Shown here piece by piece: positions 12,366 through 23,877 of a stretch of 64,000 nucleotides of DNA (position 1 is the stretch's first letter; each line of letters opens with the position of its first letter). The notes under the pieces were generated by a model. The model made no database searches. It was not told where the DNA came from and was given only the letters and a program-made list of their open reading frames with translations. The DNA is from Buxus sempervirens. Lineage: Eukaryota > Streptophyta > Magnoliopsida > Buxales > Buxaceae. The stretch spans positions 10,901,888-10,965,887 of the forward strand of contig OX387186.1 in NCBI GenBank assembly GCA_947561395.2. The letters are read 5' to 3'. Both the position numbers and the translations under genes were made by a program.

Positions 12366-13250
12366 AAAATCTACCTACAACTTGTGTAAGTTTGTGTATT
12401 CCATGTGCCACCCTCTTTAAGGTAGGTATAAACGACTCTGCTCAAGTGTTCCATTTAGTGATGCCATGTGCCTCACAATCGCTTGGTGTTGGACGTAGCA
12501 AACCAAAGGGGATGTAGTGCAGCCAGAACTGGCTCCAACGATGGTGAAGATGCGGAGAATGAGGAAGAATGCACATAGAGATGGAACCGGATTGGGGAAG
12601 AGAGAGGAAAAAAATCCATCCAGACGCAGCACCAAGATGATATAATTGTACAAGAGGAGGATCTTGTAAGGTAATGTCATTGTGTCACTAAGCTTGATGG
12701 GTTGTTCATAGAGATCCCCATTTTCGGCTGCAATTAGAAGGCTGATCAGATTGCTGATAACAATTGGGTGTTTTGGATTTTTCAAGTAAACGTTGGTTTG
12801 AGAGATTTTGGTGAAGATCTGACAAGCCTTCTTGAAGAAAATCGGGGAAGCATCATCTCCATTGATGCTCTAGAAAGAGTGCTGTGTTAAGATTCTGACC
12901 TGATTCCTAGAGATCGTAAGAACCAAAAAACAATAGAAAGAATCAAACAAAAAGAAGAAACATACAAGGCTACGTCCACGGCGGCCGATTGTTCCACTAT
13001 ATTCCTTCGAATGGTAGAAACTTACAAAGATAAAACAACAACGGCCGGTTGTTCCACTATTTTTTTCCAATGGTAGAAGCTTACAAGTATAAAACAACAA
13101 TAAGGGCTGCGGCTGAGTGTCCAGCCAATATGATCAGGTTCCACACAACTCAACATGCTGAAAGCATGATCAGGTTCCACACAACTCAACATGCTGAAAG
13201 CATAAAGTGGTGGAACTGGTGATTGCCTTTCATTTCATCTATACAAGTTT
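12366..13250. repeat. Spacer with short tandem duplications
   Basis: A 36-bp unit beginning TGATCAGGTTCCACACAACT is perfectly repeated twice (13131-13166, 13167-13202). An imperfect ~65-bp unit containing GTTCCACTAT...ATGGTAGAA is repeated at about 12975-13100. The minus-strand open frame 12417-12785 has no recognisable domain and is not called as a gene. Confidence 0.5.
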
Positions 13251-15748
13251 TAAACCAGGTAGTAAAGGAGAACCTTTTTTGAGAAAGCATGAGAAGGATG
13301 CACTTCAAGTTCAAGTTGCATGTGAAACACATTAAATGATTTGAGATTCAATTAACTAAAATCTAACAAGCATTTAAATGCTTAGTGATTAGAGTGATAG
13401 ATTGTTGGCAGACCTTTTGGTTGCATTCCATACCTGAAGCAACTTTTGCTTAAATTCTTCAGGCGGCAACAGATCAAGTGCCCAGTCACTTCAATGGAGA
13501 TGGCTGCATTCACATTGCCATGCTCTGTTTCAATTGAACTTTGTCCTGGAACTGAGGTAGAAGATCGGCTAAAAATGCCATAAGCTGAGAACATGTAGCT
13601 CCTAACAGTCATGTCGCATCTTAAGAAAATTTAGCCTACTTAAGAGACAAGTTTCCAGATTCTAAAAGTATAGATAATTGCAGCTAGGCATGTCGTAAGG
13701 TAATTTAGCTGCAAGAACAGATTTTGCAATTACATGGTGCACCAAGATGAACAAAAAATTTGTAAATGGAATAAAGATCAATTTTCCATACTGTTTAAGA
13801 AGCAAAACATTTTCCAAAGTCTTGTTACAGTCTCTGTGAAGATTTGATCATGTTCCCAGAAGCAATATCAATGCCCCCATACACAAATAAATGCTACACC
13901 ATTTCTCTAAGTTCCATACAACATTGTCCGAGCTTGAAGCACATGAGGCACCCCGCTTTACAGGTTCTAATGCGATTAAATACAAAAATCAGGAGCAGAA
14001 ATCAATAAAAGAAAGTTCAAGAGATGCCCCAAGTCTCTGTTATAGCTCCTCTATTAAACCACAACCTTCTTATCTGATGATTCTGATGCCAATCCCCAAG
14101 ACATCAAAATCATTTTTTAGTCTTTTAATGCAGCTTCACTCATATGACCAGTGTCTAGAGGGAGATCAATCTTACGGACATTTCAATCGGCATCCTCATG
14201 AGAAGGTTAATGCCTTGGAATTTCAGTAGTCTTTTCTTTCCCCTTTTAAGGAAACTCCTTTCAGTTGTATATCTTTGATATGGGAACTTAAGAACTGAAA
14301 GCATGACAGTGTCATGCTAGAGCCATTCAGGTTGATCACTTAATGGATTGAAAGAATAGTGGATTTATTTGTATGTATAACCTAGGCAACAGCACAGACA
14401 ATGTTTTTAGACCGGAAAAATAAAGTTTCCAATAATCTTTGACATCTAGGAAAGCGCCTGATTGCCTATGTAATCTAGCTCTCAATGAAGTTCAGGAGCC
14501 GTCAGATATATGTGGAACTTAAGATTTGTGGCTCGAAAGACTACCAACCTACACTATGTCTATCCCACTCAATTTCCATAGATTTCACTCATCTTTATTG
14601 ACCATCTATGATCTATTCCCATTCTCCCAAAATCATAGTTCAATAGAAGTTGAATTTTTGGGGTATTGTATTGCAAACTTTTGAAAAGAAATCAGCGATA
14701 TAGAAGAGGACATATCATTCTTTTGAAAATAATATCACGCTCATTAGGGCACTGAATTCTAATCAACCTTTGTACTTGGTCTTAAAATGCCATGGAATAA
14801 GAGTTAAACAAATTCAAATGAAAATAACTGTGGGGGTAACTGGGGCTAGAATTGATCATTTGGTTAAATGGAGGATGACTGAGCTTAAATATTGGGGACT
14901 ACAAATACAGACTCAGCCTCTCCAGGGAAATGGTTGTTTGACAATTGAGCAAGAGAAAGCTCATGGTTTGCAGTCCTGACAAGCAATTAGAATACAGGAA
15001 AGAATGGATGAAATATTAACAAAACAGAAGAAATACCTGCATCAGTTTTTAAAAAGATCGCAGACAAAGCCCAAAATAGGACTAGCATAAGAAAAATGAT
15101 ATATGAATCCAACATGGCATAAACGTATAAATGCCAGCGATAAAAAAAAGGAAAAGAAAGTACACCCAGAAAATAAGGATGAAATGTAACTTTCTGGTAA
15201 CAATTTCAGAGGGTTCCAATGACTACTCAATGTAATAAATTTTTTAATAAAAAAAGGATTTCAATAATTTGCAAAACAACATGCATAAATTGTGAAAATA
15301 GGCAAAGATACCATTCATTCAATTTTCTTTTACCAGGGTAAAAGATGTCAACACTGATCTTAGCTGGAGTATTGGGGAACAATTAGAACAGAAAAAACAA
15401 CAAAATGTCTCATCCCAACAAACTGGGTAATTGCACAAAGTAATGCTCAACTACAAGGTAATTACTAATGAAGTGATTTCATACAAAGGGATTCATGAAT
15501 AAGAATGCAAAAGATTACGCACCATTTGACAGTTTCTTCCAAAAAAAATAAGCCAGCCAAAACTAATAAAGCAAAAGGAAAGCACTAGAAGCCACCAAGT
15601 TGAATTGCCCTAACTCATATAACAAATATAGAAATGACAAAGTGAATCAATCAATGATAATGACTGAAAACTGATATCCTTATGATGGTAATCTGACTAT
15701 TCCCTATGCAAACACAGAAGTCAGTCTTGAAGTCTAAGTAACAAAATG
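13251..15748. repeat. 3' flank of intact RHM; right arm of the segmental duplication
   Basis: This is non-coding sequence homologous to about 3860-5894. Shared blocks include the GAAGCAACTTTTGCT segment and the stretch around 13890-14230. Open frames such as 13382-13612 and 13891-14229 are not preserved in the left copy, which argues against protein coding. It may include 3'UTR of the RHM gene. Confidence 0.5.
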
Positions 15749-17852
15749 TTAATTTGATGCTCCACCAGAAGAGATCTTCTTGTTGGGTTCAAAGACATAC
15801 TTGATCAGCGAATCTTTAATCGATAGCAAATCAGGAAATTCATTCTTCAATTTGGATCCATCCATCTCATTATTGCTTCTAGGAGCAACTATTACCTTGG
15901 CCTGCTCTTCCAGTGTGAAGTTCATCCACTTAAAGTTTGGATCAATATAATTCTTGTACATCTCTAGAATCTCATTATGGCTCACAACACCAGGGTTTGT
16001 AAAGTTCCATATACCTGTCAAGTTCCGCTTTGCCATCTCTACTGAAATGGGCAGAAGCTCATCTAAAATAGTCATGCTGTTCGGAATGTTGACCACCTTG
16101 TTGTAACGAGAAATCTTCGTAATAAAATTGCGTGGGTTGCTGAGATCCGATGATATCGGCATTCGGACTCTAAGGGTGCAAACATTATCATATTCTTTCA
16201 GAAGCTCCTCGACCTGGGACACAAATTTAAACATAAATATGGTAAGTATTCACATCTATGCATTTCCAAAATGAGATTTACTAATTCAATAATAAACTTA
16301 CCATTGCCTTGGTCTTCGAATAGAAAGAACCAGTAAAATTGGGTTTGTCTTCCTCCTTAAAGCCAATGCCTGATCCTTCTGGATGTGCAGCATCATACTC
16401 AAAAATACACCCCGTGGCAAAATTCATCATGAGGAGGCCATGTTCTCTGCAAACATCTGCTAAGTTCAGTGTACCTGCAACATTGGTGCGGATAGTCTCC
16501 GTTTTATGAGACTCACACCAATCAACATTGGGTCTGCCAGTCACACCAGCAGCATTAAAAACATGGGTAGGCTTAACATTCTGAATGTCAGCTAGGAGCT
16601 GCGATCGATCTTCGAGGCGGCCTCTTCCATACTCAAATGTTATCCCTTGTTTCTCACATATATTTCCAAGAAGACCTCCAAGCCACCCTGTTTTACCATA
16701 AATTAAGAACTTCAAAGATGTCTTCTGAGTAGAGGCATTGCTTTTTGAACTTGGAACCAACATTCTGCTCTGACTAGAATTACTCGGGGCCTGAGGGGAT
16801 GCAGAATGGTTATCTACAGATCCAGGCATCATCAGCATTCTCGGATGAGGAAGCAAAGCTCCAGCCACATCACCCCACCAATCAGGATTGTTAATGTACC
16901 ACTCCATTGTCTTCTTTAGCCCCTCTTCCCACGTAGTCCGTTCTGACCAACCCAATATCGTCAGCTTCTGATCATCCAAGAAGTACCTTTGGTCATTAAA
17001 GGGTCTGTTCTCCACAAACTTTATAACTGAGTCTGTATCTAGTGAGAAAAGCTTGCATATATCCTTCGCAACATCCAAAACTCTTCTTTCCTTCTTTGTC
17101 CCAATATTGTAAACATGGCCTACTTCTCCCTTGTGGAGAATTACTTCAAAAGCCTCAGCCACATCCTCACAGTAGAGGTAACTCCTCACATTAGATCCAT
17201 CTCCATGAATGGGAAGAGGTTTTCCTCTCATGGCCAAAAGGATGAATTTTGGAATCAACTTCTCGGGAAACTGATTAGGCCCATAAACATTGTTCCCTCT
17301 GGTAGTTATGACGGGCAACCCGTATGACCTCCCATACGCCATAACAAGCATTTCCGCCCCAGCTTTGGTTGCAGAATATGGGTTTGTCGGTAGGAGCTGA
17401 GAAGCCTCATGGTTTCCCACAACGGCATCCTCATCCGTCTCCCCATATACCTCATCTGTGCTTACGTGGATGAACCTCCCGATCTGACCAGTGACTTTGC
17501 AGGCTTCTAGAAGGACATGGGTTCCATAGATGTTGTTCTTGGTGAACTCGAAGCTGTTGCCAAAGGAGTTGTCGACATGGGTCTGGGCCGCAAAGTGCAT
17601 TATTGTGTCAATGGACTCGGTGATGAGGAGGTAGTTAACAAGGTCAGCACTGGCAATGTCACCCTTGACAAATTTGAAGTTTGGGGATGATCGAGAAGGA
17701 AGAAGATTCTTCAGATTTGAACAGTAATCAAGCTTGTCAAGAACAACAATCTTATACTCAGGATAGTTCCGGATAAGTCGGTTTGCTACATGTGACGCAA
17801 TGAAGCCAGCAGCCCCGGTGATTAGAATGTTCTTGGGCGTATATGAAGCCAT
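15749..17852 (-). CDS. RHM1: RHM, bifunctional UDP-rhamnose synthase (2 coding exons)
   Basis: This cytosolic enzyme converts UDP-glucose to UDP-L-rhamnose for pectin and flavonoid rhamnosylation. Exon 1 runs 17852-16302 and exon 2 16213-15749, joined in phase 0 across an 88-nt GT-AG intron (ATG|GTAAGT, CCCAG|GTC). The product is 671 aa; the family is about 670. The N-terminal 4,6-dehydratase domain shows the NAD-binding GAAGFIA at residues 13-19, STDEVYGETDED, and YSATK. The C-terminal epimerase/reductase domain shows GKTGWLGGLLG (near residue 390) and YSKTK at the exon junction. I chose the ATG at 17852 (MASYTPKN) because the family begins there; the two codons upstream begin with TTG. Against the left copy, this one has QIGRF where the other has QIRRF. 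No lesion was seen. The symbol could equally be RHM2 or RHM3. Confidence 0.95.
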
Positions 17853-17865
17853 GTCCAAAGAGATT

Positions 17866-18569
17866 CTGCATTAACCAAATTACAAAACTAACTTCTGATC
17901 AACAAATAAACAAATCATTAGAATCTACTACAACATTAAAGAAAAAAGGAGAGCAAAAAACTCCTCAAATTATACAATCCCAAGAAATAGATCTCCAAGA
18001 ATTAGGCTTCATAGTCCTAATTCTAAATGACACACAAACAAAAATGCCTCAGCATAGGAAATCGACACGAGAAACGAATATCTAACAACCAATAGAACAT
18101 TACTAATTTAGAAAATCAAATTTTTCAAAACAACCATACTTCAAACATCCAATTGAAAAGATAGCGTGTCAAGCAAAACCAAATCCGCATCAAAAAACCG
18201 GGACCAAGAGTAACGCGCACCCGATCTATATAAAATTTGGAGCTAAAACACTAGATCCGATAAGAATACAACAAAACTAAACGAAACCTTCACCAGAAAC
18301 TGAAAAACCTAAGACCGAATTAACAGATCTAATTCGGCGAACCAATCAGCTATTGTTGCCAAAGCGAATTACGAATTCACCATTAACAGATGCAAGCAAA
18401 GAACATTTTGAAAAAAATAGATATCACAGACTTCATAACCAGATCTAATGCTTCAAACCATGAACCTCAAGCATCAATGCAACCAAAAATCAAAGCGAAA
18501 AGGTTATCTCCTAAAAATCTTTCCAAACATGATTGCAGCACTTCCTAAAATACGGAGAGATTTACATAC
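17866..18569 (-). other. 5'UTR intron of intact RHM
   Basis: Donor ATCCT|GTATGTAAAT at 18569 and acceptor TTAATGCAG|AATC at 17866 on the minus strand define a 704-nt leader intron ending 13 nt before the ATG. The left RHM copy has it at the same position. Leader introns are common in highly expressed plant genes. Confidence 0.65.
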
Positions 18570-18694
18570 AGGATCGGTTCGGCTGGAGATCGAGATCCGT
18601 CGAATGGAGAAAGGAAGAATAAAAAATACGTGACCTTGAGACGAATTGAAGAAGGAAATATAAATCTACGAGAAACGGAAGGTGTCAAAGCGCG

Positions 18695-18702
18695 TATTTA
18701 TA
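18695..18702 (-). promoter_or_regulatory. TATA box of intact RHM
   Basis: TATAAATA on the minus strand lies about 125 nt upstream of the leader-intron donor, which would place the transcription start near 18665. The aligned position in the left copy (about 9018-9030) reads TTACAAGGAGG and lacks this motif. Confidence 0.55.
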
Positions 18703-19117
18703 ATTTATCATATAAGCTCCTACGATTCCGGTTCAACGGAAAAATTCCCTGCAAATGAACTAAATGGGTTGAGGTTAGGCTTTTATACCCTTTTTTAGAA
18801 AATTATATTATTTTAGACGTTAAAAACGTTAGACAATATATATTTTCACGATCTTTACGCGGACAATATCTTAACCAGTATAAGACCGCGTAAACAAACT
18901 TATGCATGACAGTTGTATATTACAATGGGTTACTATGGTGCTGGATCATCGCCTCTAATCAGCCTCGCTTGATAAAATTCTACTTTTATATTACTTTGAA
19001 CTTATTAATGTGTGTTGGGTTAAGCAGAGAGGAATGGTGAAACCTTGGTCATTGACATCTTTATTTGTGTAGCCATCTTTGTTGAATCAATGAAATGGAT
19101 TCTTCTTTTGCTTTGCA

Positions 19118-19351
19118 TCTATACTATTAGTAAAGAAAAGATGGGAGAATATTCTTAGATTCTGCTCCTTTTTAAAATTTTTTTTTTCAAATTTTGCCCT
19201 CCAAAAGCCCCCTACTGCAACGATCCTTCTTTACCGATTTGTTATGCCAAATCATCATAACTGAACCGCATAAGATTTGAATTCTTGCTAGAGTTGTTTC
19301 TAAGTGGGCCCCACGTGGTTTGTTACGCATGTAGCACGTGCAGTCCCCTAG
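19118..19351 (+). mobile_element. Non-autonomous mini-Helitron, copy 1
   Basis: This 234-bp element starts TCTATACTATTAGTAAAG after an A. It ends with a GCACGTGC hairpin-forming stretch, then CAGTCCCCTAG, before a T. TC start, a 3' hairpin just before CTRR, and insertion between A and T are Helitron hallmarks. It shares the 5' and 3' architecture with the copy at 20577-20765. A similar 3' end (GCGCATGCACCCAACTAG) sits at about 19401-19420 and may be an alternative terminus. Confidence 0.6.
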
Positions 19352-20576
19352 TTTATTTAAAATCTAGATAGTTGCAAAACTGTTCCATCCCTCTGTATAA
19401 CTGCGCATGCACCCAACTAGTTTGAATAAATAAGAAAATGCAATAATTCATTTTAACCCGAACTAGGGGATGCAAGTGCTTAGAAACAAATAAATCCTGT
19501 TAGGTGGCTTTTGCTTTTAAAGTAGATGATTCCACGTGGATCATCCTACGGTGAGTATTTTTCTAAGTGGGTCCACATAAAATATTTATAAAAAGTAAAA
19601 AATACTAACCATGGGATGCTTCACCTGGAAGCATCTCACTCTAAAAACAAGAGCCAATTGAGGCCTAAATCACAAACGATTTCATTCAGTAATGAACCTA
19701 TAAAATTGGAAAACATTTTGGATATAGAATGTCAGGTAGAAAACCTAGGGTTCACTTTATATATGTTAACCTAGATGATAGTTGTGGTAAGGCACTCGTG
19801 ATCAGTCTGAAACCAGTGAAGTGATCATTTCAATTACAAATTGTAATGTCTACGAAAGTGAAATAAAGCAACCTTTATGGTATAAAAAACGTGAAATATG
19901 CTTACCAAACATATAAAACGTAAAATAAAGTTGGTTAGCTCTAATTGAAGCCAAAAACGTACCTGATTGGAACGAACTCCGATTAGGTTGGGCATGGATA
20001 TGGGGCATTTATGGCCATGCGAACGTGTCTAAATAATTTATGGTAGTTATGAATAGTTGGCCTTTAGACCACAATTGCGTTAGTGGTAATGTAGTTGCCA
20101 TTGCGATCAATTAGGTTCATGTTAGTGGCTACCATTGACGAAATTTTATTGAGTAAATTAATAATAAAACAGAGGTTGACGGTCTAAAAGAATCTCATTT
20201 TCATTTGGAAATTTTTTTAGTAGAAAAGACAATTCATTAAACTTCGGCCAAAACCGCCAAACAAATCAGATACAGGGAAGTGATAAAAAGCAAAATTTAC
20301 TAGAGAATCTCGTAGACAGTGAGAAAAAACCAGAACCGGAATCTTTTGGCATAACGACTTGAACTCCGTTTTCATTTGAAAAAGTAGGCCACTAGTGAGG
20401 ATCAGTTCTTTCATGTGCCTCTTTTTTTTTTTTTTCTTTTTTTATCCAAACAAATATAAATATATAAATTGTCATTAATGAGAAATACATGTTTTTATTG
20501 TACACTTAGCTCCAAACAATTTATTGGTATCTTTTCCAAACCTCATAACCCTATTTTTCATAAATCTATATTATTA
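19352..20576. other. Spacer between mini-Helitrons
   Basis: No supported gene. The region is AT-rich with scattered CACGTGG-type motifs near 19310 and 19530. The open frame at 20217-20414 has no recognisable features. Confidence 0.4.
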
Positions 20577-20765
20577 TCTATACTATCAATAAAGAGAAGA
20601 GGTGCGAATATTATCCCAGATTCTGACCTCCCTTTTTTTTTCCTATTTAGTATCCTGCCCAAACAAAACAATCCCTCGCTATACCACTACTGCATGATAT
20701 TAGAATCATTTTATCTAAGTGAGTCCTACAATTTTACAACACGCGTAGCGTGTACAATCCCCTAA
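20577..20765 (+). mobile_element. Non-autonomous mini-Helitron, copy 2
   Basis: This 189-bp element starts TCTATACTATCAATAAAG after an A. Near the end a perfect stem ACACGC-GTA-GCGTGT is followed by ACAATCCCCTAA and then T. These are the expected Helitron termini (5' TC, 3' hairpin and CTRR, A^T target). It has no coding capacity. Confidence 0.7.
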
Positions 20766-20930
20766 TATATATAAAGCTAATCCCCTTTTTTACATGACAT
20801 TCTATACTGAAATCGTCCTTCAATTTTTTTCAAATTTACTCCAACACTTAGTTTGTTAACACTATATGTACTATCATAAATTCATAACTAATTACACACT
20901 TCTTTGTTTATCTTTTTGCTACACGCACAC

Positions 20931-21098
20931 TACAAAAAAAAAAGGTGATATAACGAAACTAATATAAGGGCACTTATAAAAAAGTGTTGTTATAAGTGCC
21001 TTAATACATCATTTCATATGCAAATGCCATTATAAAATGATTTATTATGGCATTTTCCTAGAGAATGCACACATGATGCGCATCATGTGTGCATTCTC
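20931..21098 (+). mobile_element. CACTA-like terminus followed by three hairpins
   Basis: The segment opens with CACTACAAAAAAAAAA, the classic EnSpm/CACTA end. Three consecutive inverted repeats follow: 10-bp arms GGCACTTATA/TATAAGTGCC (about 20969-21000), 9-bp arms AAATGCCAT/ATGGCATTT (about 21021-21055), and a perfect 38-bp loopless palindrome (21061-21098). Subterminal repeats are typical of CACTA elements. No opposite TTTGTAGTG end was found nearby, so this is probably one broken or interrupted end. Confidence 0.5.
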
Positions 21099-21128
21099 CT
21101 AATAATGAAAGAACTCCCATCATTCATC

Positions 21129-21162
21129 AATATTGCGAAACCAAGAATATTGCGAAACCAAG
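21129..21162 (+). repeat. 17-bp tandem duplication
   Basis: AATATTGCGAAACCAAG occurs twice in direct tandem immediately before the retroposon target site. Confidence 0.85.
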
Positions 21163-21172
21163 TAAAATCGTG

Positions 21173-22070
21173 TATAGGGTCTACCAAGGGTGCTTAGGGT
21201 TTTGCGAACAGGGAGACGAGAATAGGGCGCTTAGGGTTTGGCGAGAGAAGAAGGCGATAAGGTTGTTAAATCGAAGGCGGCGCATCCGGCTTCTTCACAA
21301 TTCTTGTAGCTGTCAAGATTTCCAGAGACCTGAATCGAGCGGCAACTAGAACCGAGTTTGTTGTTTTGTTGGAGCTCACCGATGTGGCTGAAAAAGACGG
21401 GGATGAGGCAAACGTTGATGACGGCGTCGGTCAACGATGGTCCAGTCTTGGATGGACCGGAAGTTTCTATCATTCAATAACTTGTTCTTTGCCTCCGTAC
21501 TTCATCTCTATTGTTAGCTGTTTTTGGTTGTGGGTTTTTCTTCAAGTTGTTTACAAGTTAGGTTCTAGTTTCTTTTTAATAATTGTTCTCTGGTTTGGCC
21601 GTCTCTCAGCTCCGATCAAGGCCGATGGCCTTCTTTTTTCAGTCCATGTGATGTTTGGAGTTAGATTCCAGGATGCTTCCCTAACAATATGTTGGTCTTT
21701 GTGCTTTTTTTCGATAAAGATCGGTGCTCTAATCCTTCCCTGTTTCATTGCAAATCTGTTTGCGACTCTGTCCCCTTTATGGACACTTCAAATCCGCCTG
21801 TTAGTGGACACTTCCTCAGGCGTTTCTAATGGCTTTCCATAAGGTCTTTCAGCCTTGCCTGTATGCCTGAATATGCTTTTACTTGGTGCAAATACTAACA
21901 TTATTGTTGGCGATAGTGCGTTTGAAAATCTAGACCAGGGTGGTAGGGTATGACGTTTGTTTTTTTTTTTTTCACGTGCACAGTGGTGAATACTGTTATG
22001 TATGATGTACTATTACTTTTTGTTAATGAAATGACCTCTAGTTATGACTTTCTACCGAAAAAAAAAGAAA
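21173..22070 (+). mobile_element. Poly(A)-tailed retroposon with 12-bp target duplication
   Basis: An ~898-bp insertion lies between two copies of AGTAAAATCGTG (21161-21172 and 22071-22082). Its 3' end is ...GACTTTCTACCG followed by a poly(A)-rich tail, as in plant L1-type LINE insertions. The 5' part contains TTAGGGTTT-type leader-like sequence. The open frame 21366-21842 (158 aa) is hydrophobic and has no reverse transcriptase or gag motif. The element may be a 5'-truncated LINE, a non-autonomous LINE derivative or a processed transcript mobilised by a LINE. I do not recognise the family. Confidence 0.7.
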
Positions 22071-22082
22071 AGTAAAATCGTG

Positions 22083-22130
22083 CTGTTAATGAAATGACCT
22101 CCAGTTATGACTTTCTACCGAAAAAAAAAA
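22083..22130 (+). mobile_element. Ultra-short second retroposon tail at the same site
   Basis: About 48 bp, nearly identical to the end of the preceding retroposon (AATGAAATGACCTC through CTACCG and poly(A)), are followed by another GTAAAATCGTG (22132-22142). The target sequence is therefore present three times. This is a severely 5'-truncated insertion, or a template-switch by-product. Confidence 0.65.
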
Positions 22131-22142
22131 GGTAAAATCGTG

Positions 22143-23872
22143 GGTCTGTTTATTTTATTTTCTTGCATGGTTTGCTGTTTTTATCAAAATAAACAAATGC
22201 CAATCAGATATAGAAAGGTCAAAACCTTTCTTTGACCTAAAAAGGATACAGAAAGGTTAAAACCTTCACCGACGCGACTACGGTGACATGAGTTAAGTGC
22301 GCAAATATCTATACATCTGTCTAATTCATATCGATCAAATCCGTACATGTCGGTTGGTCTTTTCTTTTAAGGACCAGTGAAGGGCACATGGTCCCCCTAT
22401 TCAATAAACGGGCCTACAACGTCCTCCCCACACCCATGGAAGAGGGAACCCATACCCTACCGTGGAACGCATTTCCACTGTCCCAGAAGATGGGTTTGGG
22501 AGTGTGGGCCCCACCAAACGACTTGAAATCGGCCAGAGGCTTTTCTGTTGAAGATATATTGGTCCAACTATAAACCTGATGTACACCGTAGGAACGATGC
22601 TGACAAGTACACCTCACTCTCGTTGGACCTGCAGATCTTTCAACGTGGGCTCTAGCGGACATGGTATCCTTCCTAACACCGGCATGCGTCACGTCCATTT
22701 CATGATGGTACCTACTCCGAGCGGTATTAGAGCAAGTGGTCTTCTTACAATCTTATTATAGTGAGATGGACTCGTGCGTCCCCTGGTACCACTAGGCACA
22801 ACTACTGCATGCCCGTGGCAATAGAAGGGCCAACGTGGCCGCGCCCCAAAACATAATTCCAATTGGTGGTACCACCGTACCGTTGGCTCCTAGCATATTG
22901 TATTTTTGATATTTCGCTTAAACATAATGATTAAAGCTAATCTCTCAATTGCAAGTGTGGACTTTTTAACATATTCACCCCAAGCGAGAACCAAAAGCAA
23001 TTCCTCTAATATCTTCTGTATTTAAAATTCCTAAACTAATTCAAGGATACGTGTTTCAACGTCATTATAGACTAATACAAAAGGAGGATAGAAGACATGA
23101 GAGAAATGGCTCCCAGCAAGAACCTAAAGAGTTGAAATTAAGGCTTGATTTGTGCATGATTGAGTTCACATCATTCTTGACTAGTGGGGTGCTCGTGCAA
23201 AATTGCATGTAGGAGAGGGAACAATTTCAGGGTTTCAATTTAAAAGTGGAAGGTGATTGTGGTGGTTAATTGATTATATGTTGGGACTTAGGATTGTTTT
23301 GTTTATTGAGGACAAAGTTTGGAAAAGAAAAAAAGGGGGCCAAAATCTATGGGGATGCGCACAAAACCAGTAACTTTTAAGTCCAAAGTTTGGTATGTCT
23401 TTTGGTTTGTGATTCTTGTAGTATCCAGAATCCAAAGTCTACTAAACTATTTGATATAGTTTTTGAAAGTTGGATTTTCAAGTTAAAATATGACCAAAAA
23501 CCATAATCCACTTTTTATGGGTTTCTATGGATTTTGACCCTTAAAAAAACAAATCCTTAGTAAGGACTCCTAAGGAGCTATTCATAATGATGGGTTCCAC
23601 TTAAAGAAAGGAGCTAAAATCTTAAGTCTCCAAACAAGATTTTGAATTTCTAAAAATAAACTTTCAGAATCTAGTTTTTAAAATTTTAAATTATAATCCA
23701 AATTCCAGAAACCAAAAACCTACTAAACGACTCTAAAACTAGAGTCAACTCTAAGCCAACTTCTGCCTTGTTTTTACACTTTTTTTTAATGTGGAAAATA
23801 GCTATTAGCTGCAAGATCTACCGTAGGTAAGCTGCGGCAGACGATTTCATCCCATAGAAAACATTATCATGT
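22143..23872. other. Intergenic, no gene seen
   Basis: No supported gene. A GC-richer block (22380-22870) has short overlapping open frames on both strands with no recognised motif. The rest is AT-rich up to the LTR element. Confidence 0.4.
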
Positions 23873-23877
23873 GATTG

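Noticed and set aside
12417-12785. 122-aa minus-strand open frame
   Set aside because: No recognisable domain, intergenic composition, and no splice or promoter support.
13131-13202. Short direct repeats considered as a CRISPR-like array
   Set aside because: There are only two abutting 36-bp units with no spacers, in a plant nuclear context.
13891-14229. 112-aa plus-strand open frame in the RHM 3' flank
   Set aside because: The homologous left-arm sequence (about 4470-4790) does not keep the frame, so it is not under coding selection.
21366-21842. 158-aa plus-strand open frame inside the retroposon
   Set aside because: It is highly hydrophobic, with no RT, gag or other motif, and lies within a flanked insertion. 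Treated as part of the retroposon rather than a gene.
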